Source: an uncultured Dysosmobacter sp. (GTDB lineage Bacteria > Bacillota > Clostridia > Oscillospirales > Oscillospiraceae). Taken from it: a stretch of DNA of 64,000 nt. The notes below the pieces were generated by a model. It had not been told where the DNA came from, did no database searches, and was given only the letters and a program-made list of their open reading frames with translations. A program made the position numbers and the translations under genes. The stretch is from contig CAKTIO010000001.1 in the NCBI GenBank assembly GCA_934565855.1, positions 1 to 64,000 on the forward strand. The letters run 5' to 3'. Below, piece after piece: positions 7,633 through 15,432 of the stretch. Every line of letters starts with the position of its first letter. Position 1 is the first letter of the stretch.

Positions 7633-7968
7633 ATGAAAACAAAGCGGCTGATTTTGTGTATAGCAGTCATTTTTCTGGCAGTGATTTTGACTTGTTTCAA
7701 CATTCAGAGAAAGCATACATTCACCCTTTCAAATAATGTGGACATTATCAAGTCAGAACAAATACAGCCACTCTGGGGAACTATAAAGGTAAGCGGTGAC
7801 TGCGATACAGATGTGGTCTTTACCGATGTTGAAACAGGAGAGCAATATATAATTGGGTACATCACACATGGTATAACAGAAAAAATCCATCTTGAAAAGA
7901 ATCGATGGTACAGGGTGGCGGGCAGAGGTAAGCTCACGGTAAGCCCTGTAAATGTTCGAGTTGAATAA
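7633..7968 (+). CDS. Small membrane-anchored protein of unknown function
   Basis: 111 residues. An N-terminal hydrophobic segment (LILCIAVIFLAVILTCF, about residues 6-22) could be a signal anchor. The remainder is a beta-rich domain: DIIKSEQIQPLWGTIKVSGD ... DVVFTDVETGEQYIIGYITH. CCGGAGGT lies 9 bp before the ATG. No family is recognised. It is an isolated gene with AT-rich codon use compared with the genes on either side, suggesting acquisition. Confidence 0.6.
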   Translation: MKTKRLILCIAVIFLAVILTCFNIQRKHTFTLSNNVDIIKSEQIQPLWGTIKVSGDCDTDVVFTDVETGEQYIIGYITHGITEKIHLEKNRWYRVAGRGKLTVSPVNVRVE

Positions 7969-8019
7969 TTTCCAGCCTGACGCGCCGGAGCAACCGAAAC
8001 CAATGGAGGTGAACACGCT

Positions 8020-8274
8020 TTGAAACGGCATCCCTGTCCCTGCTGCGGATACCTCACCTATCCCGTCCCGCCGGAGGAGGACTGCGGGTACATCTGCCCC
8101 GTCTGCTTCTGGGAAAACGACCCCTTCCTTACCTCCTGCGACGACCCCAGAGACTCCAATCACGGGCTTTCTCTGAAGGAGGCGCAGGTCCACTTTTCGC
8201 AATTCGGGGCGTGCGAAAGGCGGATGCTCCGCTACGTCCGCCCACCTGAGGAGGATGAAAGGAAAGCTACATAG
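8020..8274 (+). CDS. CPCC family cysteine-rich protein (PF14206-like)
   Basis: 84 residues, starting at TTG 8020 behind GGAGGT. The pattern CPCCGYLT ... CGYICPVCFWENDP gives two CxxC pairs, as in Cys_rich_CPCC proteins, followed by SNHGLSLKEAQVHFSQFGAC. It probably binds zinc as a rubredoxin-like knuckle. These proteins are widespread, often near immunity or polymorphic-toxin genes, and have no assigned reaction. No toxin gene is seen nearby. Confidence 0.85.
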   Translation: MKRHPCPCCGYLTYPVPPEEDCGYICPVCFWENDPFLTSCDDPRDSNHGLSLKEAQVHFSQFGACERRMLRYVRPPEEDERKAT

Positions 8275-8288
8275 CGCACGCCTGCCGG

Positions 8289-8333
8289 ACAGGGCAGCCC
8301 ACAGAACCGCTTTTCTCTGTGGCTGCCCTGTTT
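8289..8333 (+). terminator. Terminator after CPCC gene
   Basis: AGGGCAGCCACAG-type arms (8291-8304 and 8318-8332) enclose a short loop and are followed by TTTTT. The AT-rich stretch that follows to 8590 has no gene and probably contains the promoter of the transporter operon, though no clean -35/-10 pair stands out. Confidence 0.75.
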
Positions 8334-8590
8334 TTCTGTCCCTTCCGGCATTTTTCGCTCAGGACACCGCCGTTCCGCAGCCCCAGCTGGAAAAAATACG
8401 GATTTTTCCAAAAAATCATTTGGAAACGAAGAATGGCGAATCTGGCATTTTATTCAAAAATTTGAAATATTTTTGTATTCTATAAATTTTATTTATTCAT
8501 CCTTAAAAATTCATTTGTAGACATTTGCCCAGAAGCTTGGTATGTTACTTCTTGCGTAAATCATGTTCCATAGAGAAAGGGAGAACATTC

Positions 8591-9646
8591 ATGAATCTGA
8601 AGCGTCTTTTCGCCGCGGCTGTCTGCGGCTGTTTCCTTGCCGCCAGCCTGACCGGCTGCGGCGCGTCCGGCGGCTCCTCCGGCAGCGGTGCTGCCAGCGG
8701 CGGCAGCTCCTCCGCCGCCTATCCCACCAAGGATATCCAAGCGTCCGTCATGTGGTCCGCCGGCGGCGTGTGCGACATCACCTCCCGCGCCATCGGCGCA
8801 GCCGCTCAGGACCTGCTGGGCAAGTCCATCATCTTCACCAACCGTGCCGGCTCCGGCGGCGCGGTGTCCACCACCTATGTCAGCGCCCAGGCGGCGGATG
8901 GCTACGAGCTGCTCTTCGGCGCGGAGAACCCCCAGATCGCCAAGGTCATGGGCACCTCCGAGATCGACTATGACGACTTCATCCCCATCAACCTGTTCTG
9001 CACCAGCTACGCGGTGGTCTGCGTCAGCAAGGACTCCCCCTATCAGACGATGGAGGAGCTGGCGGACGCCGTGCTGGCAGCCCCCGGTCAGGTCATCATG
9101 GCGACCACCGGCGCGGGCGGTCTGCCGGACACCGTTGCCTCCATGTTTGAGGACGTGGTGGGCATGCAGCCCAACAAGATCCCCTTTGACGGCGAGAGCG
9201 AGTGCCTGACCGCCATCATGGGCGGCAACGCCGACTACAGCATCACCACCCTCGGCTCCGCCGCCAGCTTCTACCAGTCCGGCGACATCCGGCTGCTGAG
9301 CATGGTGTCCGACACTCCTGTGGAGGGCTACGAGGACGTTCCCGCAGTGACGGATTCCTACGCGGACTTTGCCAAGTATCTGCCCTGGGGACCCTTCTAC
9401 GGCGTGTTCGTCAAGGCGGGTACCGACCAGGCGGTGGTGGACCAGCTGACGGAGGTCTTCCACGAGGCGTGCAACAACTCCGACTTTCTGGATCTGATCG
9501 CCGCCAAGGGCTGCTTTAAGCTGGACCTGTCCGGACAGGACGCCGTGGACTATCTGAAAAACTACCGCAGCGTGACCTCCTGGCTGCTGTATAGCTCCGG
9601 CGCGGCAGCCAACTCTCCGGCGGACTTCGGCATTGAGCAGCCGTAA
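8591..9646 (+). CDS. tctC: Tripartite tricarboxylate transporter substrate-binding lipoprotein (TctC/BugT family)
   Basis: 351 residues starting at MNLKRLFAAAV behind GGGAG. A lipoprotein signal ends at LTGC (Cys about residue 21), followed by a Gly/Ser-rich linker. The mature domain shows the Bug/TctC fold signatures PTKDIQASVMWSAGGVCDI near the N-terminus, the ligand loop NRAGSGGAVSTTYVSAQAADGY, and DDFIPINLFCTS. It would deliver a carboxylate to the TctAB permease encoded immediately downstream (19- and 13-bp gaps). The ligand is unknown; TctC proteins bind citrate, aromatic acids and other carboxylates. This transporter class is uncommon in Clostridia. Confidence 0.92.
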   Translation: MNLKRLFAAAVCGCFLAASLTGCGASGGSSGSGAASGGSSSAAYPTKDIQASVMWSAGGVCDITSRAIGAAAQDLLGKSIIFTNRAGSGGAVSTTYVSAQAADGYELLFGAENPQIAKVMGTSEIDYDDFIPINLFCTSYAVVCVSKDSPYQTMEELADAVLAAPGQVIMATTGAGGLPDTVASMFEDVVGMQPNKIPFDGESECLTAIMGGNADYSITTLGSAASFYQSGDIRLLSMVSDTPVEGYEDVPAVTDSYADFAKYLPWGPFYGVFVKAGTDQAVVDQLTEVFHEACNNSDFLDLIAAKGCFKLDLSGQDAVDYLKNYRSVTSWLLYSSGAAANSPADFGIEQP

Positions 9647-9664
9647 GGCGGAGGAAGACCACCT

Positions 9665-10141
9665 ATGAAAAAAAGAACTCTGGAAAAGGGAGAACTGGGC
9701 TTTCTGGCGGCGCTGGGCATTTTCAGCGCCGCCGCCTTTGTGGGTTCCCTCCAACTCTTCCTGCAGGCGCCAACCCTGAACGGCGAGGGAACGGTCCCTC
9801 TCATCACCTCTCTGGTCCTGCTGTGCATGACAGGCATCATGCTGCGGGAGACCCGCGGCTGCCCCAAAGGCTTTGCCAAGGGGACCGCTCTGGGACAGAG
9901 GGTGCGGGAGCTGCTCTCCTTCCTGTTTCCCGGCGCGGTGGGCGTCATCATCGTGTACTGTCTGGTGTACGCCGTACTGCTGAGCGTGGCGGGCTTCGCC
10001 GTGTCCACGTTCCTGTTCCTGGTCTGCTCCATCCTGACGCTGAACCGGGAGCATAAGGTGCGGACACTGCTGATTTCCGCCATCACGCTGGTGTGCATCA
10101 TGCTGCTGTTCCAATACCTGTTCAAAGTCCAATTACCCTGA
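9665..10141 (+). CDS. tctB: TctB family small membrane subunit
   Basis: 158 residues with about four hydrophobic segments (about residues 11-30, 40-57, 80-105, 110-150). The position between tctC and tctA and the overall length match the poorly conserved TctB subunit of tripartite tricarboxylate transporters. The reading frame begins 19 bp after tctC and ends 13 bp before tctA, so the three are one operon. Confidence 0.88.
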   Translation: MKKRTLEKGELGFLAALGIFSAAAFVGSLQLFLQAPTLNGEGTVPLITSLVLLCMTGIMLRETRGCPKGFAKGTALGQRVRELLSFLFPGAVGVIIVYCLVYAVLLSVAGFAVSTFLFLVCSILTLNREHKVRTLLISAITLVCIMLLFQYLFKVQLP

Positions 10142-10153
10142 GGTGAAACCGTC

Positions 10154-11704
10154 ATGGATATTCTTGTCAACCTGCTGCAAGCCCTTGCCGACCCCATCCT
10201 GCTGGTCTATCTGGCGGCGGGGGTCTTTCTGGGCATTTATATCGGCGCGGTCCCCGGACTTTCCGTCACGATGGCAGCCTCCCTGCTGATCTCCTTTACC
10301 TACTCCTGGGACGTGCTGCCCGCCACCGCCGCCATGATCGGCATTTACATCGGCGGCGTGTACGGCGGCTCCCGCTCCGCCATCCTGCTGAACATTCCCG
10401 GCGCGCCCGCCGCGGTCGCCACCGCGCTGGACGGCTATCCCCTGGCAAAGAAAGGGCTTGCGGGACAGGCGATCGGCATCACCGTGGTGCAGTCCGTGCT
10501 GGGCGGTCTCATCGGCACCGTGATCCTTGCCGTGGGCGCGCCCGCGCTGACCAAGGTGGCGATGGTGTTCGCCCCCCGGGACTACTTCCTTCTGGCGGTG
10601 ATGGGGCTTCTGCTCATCGGCAGCCTTGGCTCCGTGTCCCCCGCCCGGGGCATCATGTCCGCCGCCATCGGCATTTTCATCGGCTTTGTCGGTCTGGATT
10701 CCCAGACGGGGCATCTGCGCTTCGTCTTCGGCGCCTCCGGCTCCTCCTTCCGCACCTATATGATGCTGGGCGTCAACTATGTGGTGGTGATGATCGGGCT
10801 GTTCGGCATGTCCGAGGCACTGATCCAGCTGCGCACACTGTCCGTCCAGCCGGTAAAGCAGAAGGTGGACAAAATCGTTCCCGGCTGGAAGAACATTCTC
10901 AAATACATGCCCCTGGCGGTCCGCAGCTCTCTGCTGGGCACCTTTGTGGGCGCGCTGCCCGGCACCGGCGGCGACATCGCCGCCCTGATGGCGTACGACC
11001 ACGCCAAGCGGACCACCAAGCATCCGGAGACCCCCTTCGGCGAGGGCGCCATGGAGGGACTGGTCGCCTGTGAATCCGCCAACAACGCCGCCATCGGCGG
11101 CGCCTGTATCCCCATGCTGACCATGGGCATTCCCGGCGACGCCGTGACTGCCATCATGCTGGGCGCCATGTATATCCACGGACTGAACCCCGGACCCCTG
11201 CTGATGAAGGAATCCGCCAACGTGTTCTGGTTCATCATCGGCGCCATGTTCATCGGTAACCTGTTCCTGCTGCTGTTCGGCTTCACCGGCATCAAGCTGT
11301 TCACCAAGATTGTGGAGGTGCCCAAGCACATTTTAATGCCCATCATCATCATTCTGTCCGTGGTGGGCGCGTTCTCCATCAACAGCAACATCATGGACGT
11401 GTACTGGATGCTGTTCTTCGGCATCATCGGCTATTTCATGAAGCTCTACCACTTCCCAGTGGCGCCCGCCATTCTGGGCATCATTCTGGTGGACCTCATC
11501 GAGCTGAACTTCCGCCGCGCCGCCCAGACCGTGAACAACAGCATTCCCGCCCTGCTGCGGGATATGGTCTCCCACCCCATCTCTCTGGTGCTGCTGGTGG
11601 TGATCCTTACCATGGCGCTGTCCTCCTCCGGCTTCTTCCGGAGACTTCAGGAAAAGCGGCAGGCGTCTCGCAAAACCACGCAGACAGGAGGCACACAGGC
11701 ATGA
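10154..11704 (+). CDS. tctA: TctA family large permease subunit
   Basis: 516 residues with about eleven membrane segments. Family motifs are clear: GAVPGLSVTMAASLLI near residue 33, GIYIGGVYGGSRSAILLNIPG near 70, and the repeat-half motif ALPGTGGDIAALMAYDHAKR ... ACIPMLTMGIPGDAVTAIMLGA near 270-340. It forms the cation-coupled carboxylate channel with TctB. The stop overlaps the start of the oxidoreductase gene (ATGA at 11701), implying coupled translation and a shared pathway. Confidence 0.95.
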   Translation: MDILVNLLQALADPILLVYLAAGVFLGIYIGAVPGLSVTMAASLLISFTYSWDVLPATAAMIGIYIGGVYGGSRSAILLNIPGAPAAVATALDGYPLAKKGLAGQAIGITVVQSVLGGLIGTVILAVGAPALTKVAMVFAPRDYFLLAVMGLLLIGSLGSVSPARGIMSAAIGIFIGFVGLDSQTGHLRFVFGASGSSFRTYMMLGVNYVVVMIGLFGMSEALIQLRTLSVQPVKQKVDKIVPGWKNILKYMPLAVRSSLLGTFVGALPGTGGDIAALMAYDHAKRTTKHPETPFGEGAMEGLVACESANNAAIGGACIPMLTMGIPGDAVTAIMLGAMYIHGLNPGPLLMKESANVFWFIIGAMFIGNLFLLLFGFTGIKLFTKIVEVPKHILMPIIIILSVVGAFSINSNIMDVYWMLFFGIIGYFMKLYHFPVAPAILGIILVDLIELNFRRAAQTVNNSIPALLRDMVSHPISLVLLVVILTMALSSSGFFRRLQEKRQASRKTTQTGGTQA

Positions 11705-12888
11705 AAAAAGCAAGCTGTCCCCCTGTGGTGGTGGGCACCGTGGGCGCGGGCTTTGCCGCCACGCTGCACGGAAACGGCTATGCCCGGGTCTGTACGGTAC
11801 CCGTCCGGCTGAAGGCTGTGGCGGACCCGGACCTGGACCGCGCCAGAAAAATTCAGGAAACCTACGGCTATGAGACTGCCGTTACCGATTTTCACGCCCT
11901 GCTGAACGACCCGGAGATCGATGTCATCGACATCCTCACCCCGCCCGTTCTGCACCAGTCCATGATCCTGGAAGCCCTGCGCGCCGGAAAGCACGTCATC
12001 TGCGAAAAGCCGCTGACCGGCTTCTTCGGCACTCCCGGCAGCTCCGGCGCGGGCGCCGTTCCCAAGCGGGTGATGTACCGGCAGGTGCTGGAAAACCTGA
12101 AAACCATCCGCGCCGCCGCGGACGCCTCCGGCAGGCAGATCATGTACGCGGAGAATTTCATTTACGCAACGCCCATCCAGCGCGCCGCCCAGCTGCTGCG
12201 CGCCAAGGGCAGCAAGATCCTCTTCATGAAGGGCGAGGAAAGCACCCCCGGCTCCATGTCCGCCGGAGCCGGACAGTGGAGCACCATCGGCGGCGGTCCC
12301 CTGCAGCGCATCGGCTGCCATCCTCTGGCAGGCATGCTGTACCTGAAGCAGGTGGAGGCGCAGACCCGGGGAGAGACCATCTCCGTGGAAAGCGTCCTTG
12401 CCGACACCGGCGTCACCACCCGCTCCCTTGCCGAGGACGAGCGCCAGTACCTTGCCGCCCGTCCCCAGGACGTGGAGGACTTCGGCACTCTCACCGTCAC
12501 CTTCTCCGACGGGACCAAGTGCATGATGATCGCCACCGACGTGGTACTGGGCGGCACGAAGAACTACATTGAGGTCTACGGACACGACACCGCCCTGCAC
12601 TGCAACCTCACCCCCACGGACCTGCTGCACACATACTTTGCCGATGAAAAGGGCATCGAGCAGGTCCAGCTGGCAGAGATGCTGCCCGCAAAGCGGGGCT
12701 GGAACCAGGCGTTCGTCTCCGACGAGGTGATCCGGGGCTATATGGACGAGCTGACCGACTTCATGGAAGCCGTTGCCTTCCACCGTCCGCCCCTCTCCAC
12801 ACTGGACCTTGCCCAGCAGGTCATCCAGATCCTCTACGCGGGCTACTGCTCCGCCGAGGAGGGACGCCGCGTCACGCTGGACGCATAA
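11701..12888 (+). CDS. Gfo/Idh/MocA family NAD(P)-dependent oxidoreductase
   Basis: 395 residues. An N-terminal Rossmann fold shows GTVGAGFAATLHGNGY, then an acidic turn ADPDLDRARKI, DVIDILTPPVLHQSMILEAL and the hallmark EKPLTGFFG with the conserved EKP lysine (about residue 101). The C-terminal half is a GFO_IDH_MocA_C-type beta-sheet domain with WSTIGGGPLQRIGCHPLAG. Usual substrates are sugars, inositols and other polyols. Tight coupling to tctA suggests that it oxidises or reduces the imported acid. The exact substrate is not determinable. Confidence 0.9.
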   Translation: MKKASCPPVVVGTVGAGFAATLHGNGYARVCTVPVRLKAVADPDLDRARKIQETYGYETAVTDFHALLNDPEIDVIDILTPPVLHQSMILEALRAGKHVICEKPLTGFFGTPGSSGAGAVPKRVMYRQVLENLKTIRAAADASGRQIMYAENFIYATPIQRAAQLLRAKGSKILFMKGEESTPGSMSAGAGQWSTIGGGPLQRIGCHPLAGMLYLKQVEAQTRGETISVESVLADTGVTTRSLAEDERQYLAARPQDVEDFGTLTVTFSDGTKCMMIATDVVLGGTKNYIEVYGHDTALHCNLTPTDLLHTYFADEKGIEQVQLAEMLPAKRGWNQAFVSDEVIRGYMDELTDFMEAVAFHRPPLSTLDLAQQVIQILYAGYCSAEEGRRVTLDA

Positions 12889-12907
12889 GCGGACCAGACC
12901 TTTTATA

Positions 12908-12947
12908 AATGAAAAGCGCTGCGTTGAGCTTCAACGCAGCGCTTTCT
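12908..12947. terminator. Bidirectional terminator between convergent operons
   Basis: AAAGCGCTGCGTTGA pairs with TCAACGCAGCGCTTT, flanked by T-runs on both strands. It separates the oxidoreductase from the convergent TM2 gene. Confidence 0.85.
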
Positions 12948-13406
12948 TTAAACAATTATATTTCCAGAAGCATCTGCATGCTTGCACACGGCGGAGATTC
13001 CTTCAACCAAAGCAATGATTGCGGGAATACAGGTCCAGCAGAACAATAGATAGCATATTCCCATTCCAATTTTTCCAGCATAAAATTTGTGAACTCCAAT
13101 GCCACCCAGAAGTAATGCGAGTACGCAATAAACTGTCTTATTCACTACCTTTCCGCTGACAACCACTGTAGGTGATGCTTCACCCTGTCTATTCTCTACA
13201 TTGATATGGATGCCGCCCTCTGGAATCTGCTGCTTCAACACAGGCTCCTTTTTCTGAACGATCGTCCGGGTTTCTGTTTCAAAAATTTCTACCTCATCGC
13301 CAATGTGAGAAACAAAATTTAAATCAGCCGGACGAACCTCTTTGATTGAGCCATCCTCCATGCCAATGGAGATTACACTTTCCGTAATTTCTATAATTTT
13401 CGACAT
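12948..13406 (-). CDS. TM2 domain-containing membrane protein
   Basis: 152 residues starting at MSKIIEITESVIS behind GAGAGGAA. A soluble N-terminal beta domain of about 85 residues comes first (SIGMEDGSIKEVRPADLNF ... HIGDEVEIFE). It is followed by a TM2 domain: KTVYCVLALLLGGIGVHKFY, then AGKIGMGICYLLFCWTCIPAII. The G-x-x-G-x-H-x-F-Y motif is diagnostic. Function of TM2 proteins in bacteria is unknown. It is divergent from an XRE regulator, and both promoters lie between matching 19-nt operator-like sites. Confidence 0.85.
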   Translation of the reverse strand: MSKIIEITESVISIGMEDGSIKEVRPADLNFVSHIGDEVEIFETETRTIVQKKEPVLKQQIPEGGIHINVENRQGEASPTVVVSGKVVNKTVYCVLALLLGGIGVHKFYAGKIGMGICYLLFCWTCIPAIIALVEGISAVCKHADASGNIIV

Positions 13407-13425
13407 ATTGCATTCCTCTCTCATT

Positions 13426-13444
13426 TGACATTTAGTGAATGTCA
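13426..13444. promoter_or_regulatory. Operator-like dyad A of the TM2/XRE intergenic region
   Basis: A perfect 7-bp inverted repeat TGACATT/AATGTCA with a 5-bp centre. It agrees at 15 of 19 positions with site B at 13479-13497, whose centre is 53 bp away, about five helical turns. Confidence 0.65.
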
Positions 13445-13478
13445 TTTATGGACTCAGGATAGCATAAAATATTCAAAA

Positions 13479-13497
13479 TGACAAGCACTGAATGTCA
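13479..13497. promoter_or_regulatory. Operator-like dyad B of the TM2/XRE intergenic region
   Basis: TGACA...TGTCA inverted repeat, 19 nt. On the minus strand it overlaps a TTGTCA -35 that is followed after 17 bp by TATCCT, a plausible TM2-gene promoter. Confidence 0.6.
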
Positions 13498-13516
13498 AAA
13501 AGTGGAGGAATATTTT

Positions 13517-13771
13517 ATGTTCATCAATAAAACTCCAGACGGGAGGAATAATATCAGCGGACTGAATATTCGCCACTTCAGAAGACAGCAGGGGCTATCG
13601 CAGCGGGAGTTAGCCGATCGGATGCAGTTGCTTGGTATGGATATGGATAAAAATGCAATTCAACGAATCGAAGCAGGCTTGCGCTTTATAACGGATATTG
13701 AATTAAAAACCTTTGCGGCTTTTTTTCAGGTAACGGCAGATACTTTATTGACAACAGAGGCTCCCCACTAA
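13517..13771 (+). CDS. XRE family helix-turn-helix regulator
   Basis: 84 residues starting at MFINKTPDGR behind GGAGG (9-bp spacing). The HTH occupies about residues 15-75: LNIRHFRRQQGLSQRELADR, then MDMDKNAIQRIEAGLRFITD and ELKTFAAFFQVTADTLL, the standard Cro/CI helix pattern with a recognition helix around NAIQRIE. It most likely binds the two 19-nt dyads just upstream, repressing itself and the divergent TM2 gene. This link is inferred from position and symmetry. Confidence 0.85.
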   Translation: MFINKTPDGRNNISGLNIRHFRRQQGLSQRELADRMQLLGMDMDKNAIQRIEAGLRFITDIELKTFAAFFQVTADTLLTTEAPH

Positions 13772-13854
13772 TTTCCATGCTGACGGTCACACACAGCGTT
13801 CGTTCCTCTTATTCAAAACCTCTGAATATGAAAATGATTCACCGGTATGCAAAC

Positions 13855-13884
13855 AGGGACACGGTTATGATACCGTGTCCCTGT
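13855..13884. terminator. Terminator after XRE gene
   Basis: AGGGACACGGT pairs with ACCGTGTCCCT around TATGAT, followed by GTCTTGATTTT on the plus strand. Confidence 0.75.
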
Positions 13885-13970
13885 CTTGATTTTCCGTCCA
13901 ACCTCCAGAGCCTTTATCCATTCCGCCCGGGGCAGCTTTTCCTATCAGCTGCGTTCTTCCCGGAGGACCC

Positions 13971-15092
13971 TCACACGCCAAGGGGCGTGTCCCAAAGGTT
14001 CAGGGTCTGACCCAAGCCAAGCCTTTTTGCGTTCTGCAGGCAGTGCCAGCCCCATGCCACATCGTAGGTGGGCAGACCGCCCTGACCGAAGAGGATGATG
14101 TCATCGTCACTGGTGCGTCCCTGCTTAGAGCCAAAGATCACGTCGCCCAGATTGATGATCGCCTCCTGCTGAATCTCATGGTCGTGCAGCATATCCAGCA
14201 GTGTGCAGCCCAGCAGACCCACGCTGGCGGAATAGGGATACACCAGCTCCTCTGCCCACGCCTCATAGGTCAGCCAGTTATCCACAATGCAGCAGCAATG
14301 CCTGGCAATGAAGTCGTGGTCCATGCGGATGGTGGAGGGCAGGCTGAAAAACGCGCCCTTCTTGATCCACTCGCCCTTGACCTCGGGGTCATTCTTGCCG
14401 GAGGTGCAGATGTGTACCACGTCGCTGTCACGGATGGCGGCTTCCATGCTGTCCACCACCTCTACCCTTTTCACCTGCGGGTAATTTTCACGGATGAACT
14501 GGGCAAGCCGCTCCGATGCCTCCGGGAAGATGTCGTAGATCTTTACCTCCTCCAGCGTCGGCACGGAGATCATCAACGCGGTGAAGGAGAGCCGGGTCAC
14601 CACACCGGCGCCCACCAGTCCACAGACCCGCGAGCCGCTTTTTGCCAGATACCTCGCGCCCACGCCGGGAATGGCGCCCGTCCGCATATTGCTGAGCATA
14701 TTGCCGCTCATCAGCGCCAGCGGCGCGCCGGTATCCACGTCGTTCAGCATGACCATCAGGATGGAGCGGGGCAGCCCCTTCTCCCTGTTGGCGCGGTTGG
14801 AGCCATACCATTTCTCGCCGCACACATGGTACTTTCCGCCGATGTATGCCTCCATTGTCATGAACCGGCGGTCCGGACCGGCGACCGGCATACCGGGGAA
14901 TTTGGTCTCCTTCGGGAAAAAGATGGGCTGACCGTGGCTGTTGCTGTTGCCGCCGCCCATCAGATAGTCGCCCTCGCCCATGACATGATAGACGTCCGTC
15001 ATCTCCGCGACGCACTTTTCCATGTCCAGCACACCAGCCTTTACCATATCGGGTTCATTCAAATACAGGAAATCAATTTTTGTGCTGCTCAT
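13971..15092 (-). CDS. Ornithine cyclodeaminase/mu-crystallin family protein (tyramine oxidase subunit B-like)
   Basis: 373 residues. Overall the protein follows PF02423: MSSTKIDFLYLNEPDMVKAG at the N-terminus, PRSILMVMLNDVDTGAPLALM in the middle, and a Rossmann NAD-binding site at about residues 165-200 (CGLVGAGVVTRLSFTALMIS ... EEVKIYDIFPEASERLA). Relatives include ornithine cyclodeaminase, ketimine reductases and alanine dehydrogenase; long variants with this N-terminus are, from memory, annotated 'tyramine oxidase subunit B'. AAAAGGAG precedes the ATG. It faces the ROK regulator across a 340-bp AT-rich gap holding a perfect promoter, so it probably belongs to the same substrate-induced module as the Tct transporter. 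Confidence 0.85.
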   Translation of the reverse strand: MSSTKIDFLYLNEPDMVKAGVLDMEKCVAEMTDVYHVMGEGDYLMGGGNSNSHGQPIFFPKETKFPGMPVAGPDRRFMTMEAYIGGKYHVCGEKWYGSNRANREKGLPRSILMVMLNDVDTGAPLALMSGNMLSNMRTGAIPGVGARYLAKSGSRVCGLVGAGVVTRLSFTALMISVPTLEEVKIYDIFPEASERLAQFIRENYPQVKRVEVVDSMEAAIRDSDVVHICTSGKNDPEVKGEWIKKGAFFSLPSTIRMDHDFIARHCCCIVDNWLTYEAWAEELVYPYSASVGLLGCTLLDMLHDHEIQQEAIINLGDVIFGSKQGRTSDDDIILFGQGGLPTYDVAWGWHCLQNAKRLGLGQTLNLWDTPLGV

Positions 15093-15202
15093 TGTTCACG
15101 CGCTCCTTTTCTGTTTCATTTTATGGTCTGTCCGCCTTGCCGGAAACCGCTCTCCGGTCCTTGATACTCCGGTCTCCCTGTCCTGCCGGAGTATTTCTTT
15201 CG

Positions 15203-15231
15203 AGTATTATTATAATAGTCATTATTATACT
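15203..15231. promoter_or_regulatory. 29-bp imperfect palindrome over the promoter
   Basis: AGTAT-AT-AT half sites face one another (AGTATTATTAT and the complement of ATTATTATACT). The dyad spans the -10 and the spacer of the promoter at 15209-15237, which makes it a candidate ROK operator. Confidence 0.5.
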
Positions 15232-15237
15232 TGTCAA
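15209..15237 (-). promoter_or_regulatory. Perfect-consensus sigma-A promoter of the cyclodeaminase-like gene
   Basis: Minus strand TTGACA (15232-15237), exactly 17 bp, TATAAT (15209-15214). The leader to the ATG is about 115 nt. Because such a promoter would be very strong, the overlapping dyad argues for repression. Confidence 0.85.
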
Positions 15238-15388
15238 TTTTGCTTTTATTGTGATTTAAGATAAAATTTTCCAGCATATTTTGTGTGAGGCTCTGATTTT
15301 TTCCAAAATTATTCCTATTTATTACGAGATTCATTATAATTATAATAAAAAATCCCGCCGCCCTATGGAAAACCCTGTCCCGGCGCGG

Positions 15389-15394
15389 TATAAT
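15389..15394 (+). promoter_or_regulatory. -10 element of ROK gene
   Basis: TATAAT lies 38 bp upstream of the ATG. The -35 region (ATGGAA at an 18-bp distance) is poor, as expected for an activated or weak regulator promoter. Confidence 0.45.
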
Positions 15395-15432
15395 GCTTTT
15401 ATCACACTCCGCATCACTCAGGAGGTGCTTAC

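Noticed and set aside
8561-10132. Long minus-strand open frames opposite tctC, tctB and tctA (up to about 520 codons)
   Set aside because: GC-rich coding strands leave stop-free shadows. These are rich in His/Gln/Gly, have no ribosome sites and lie exactly opposite recognised genes.
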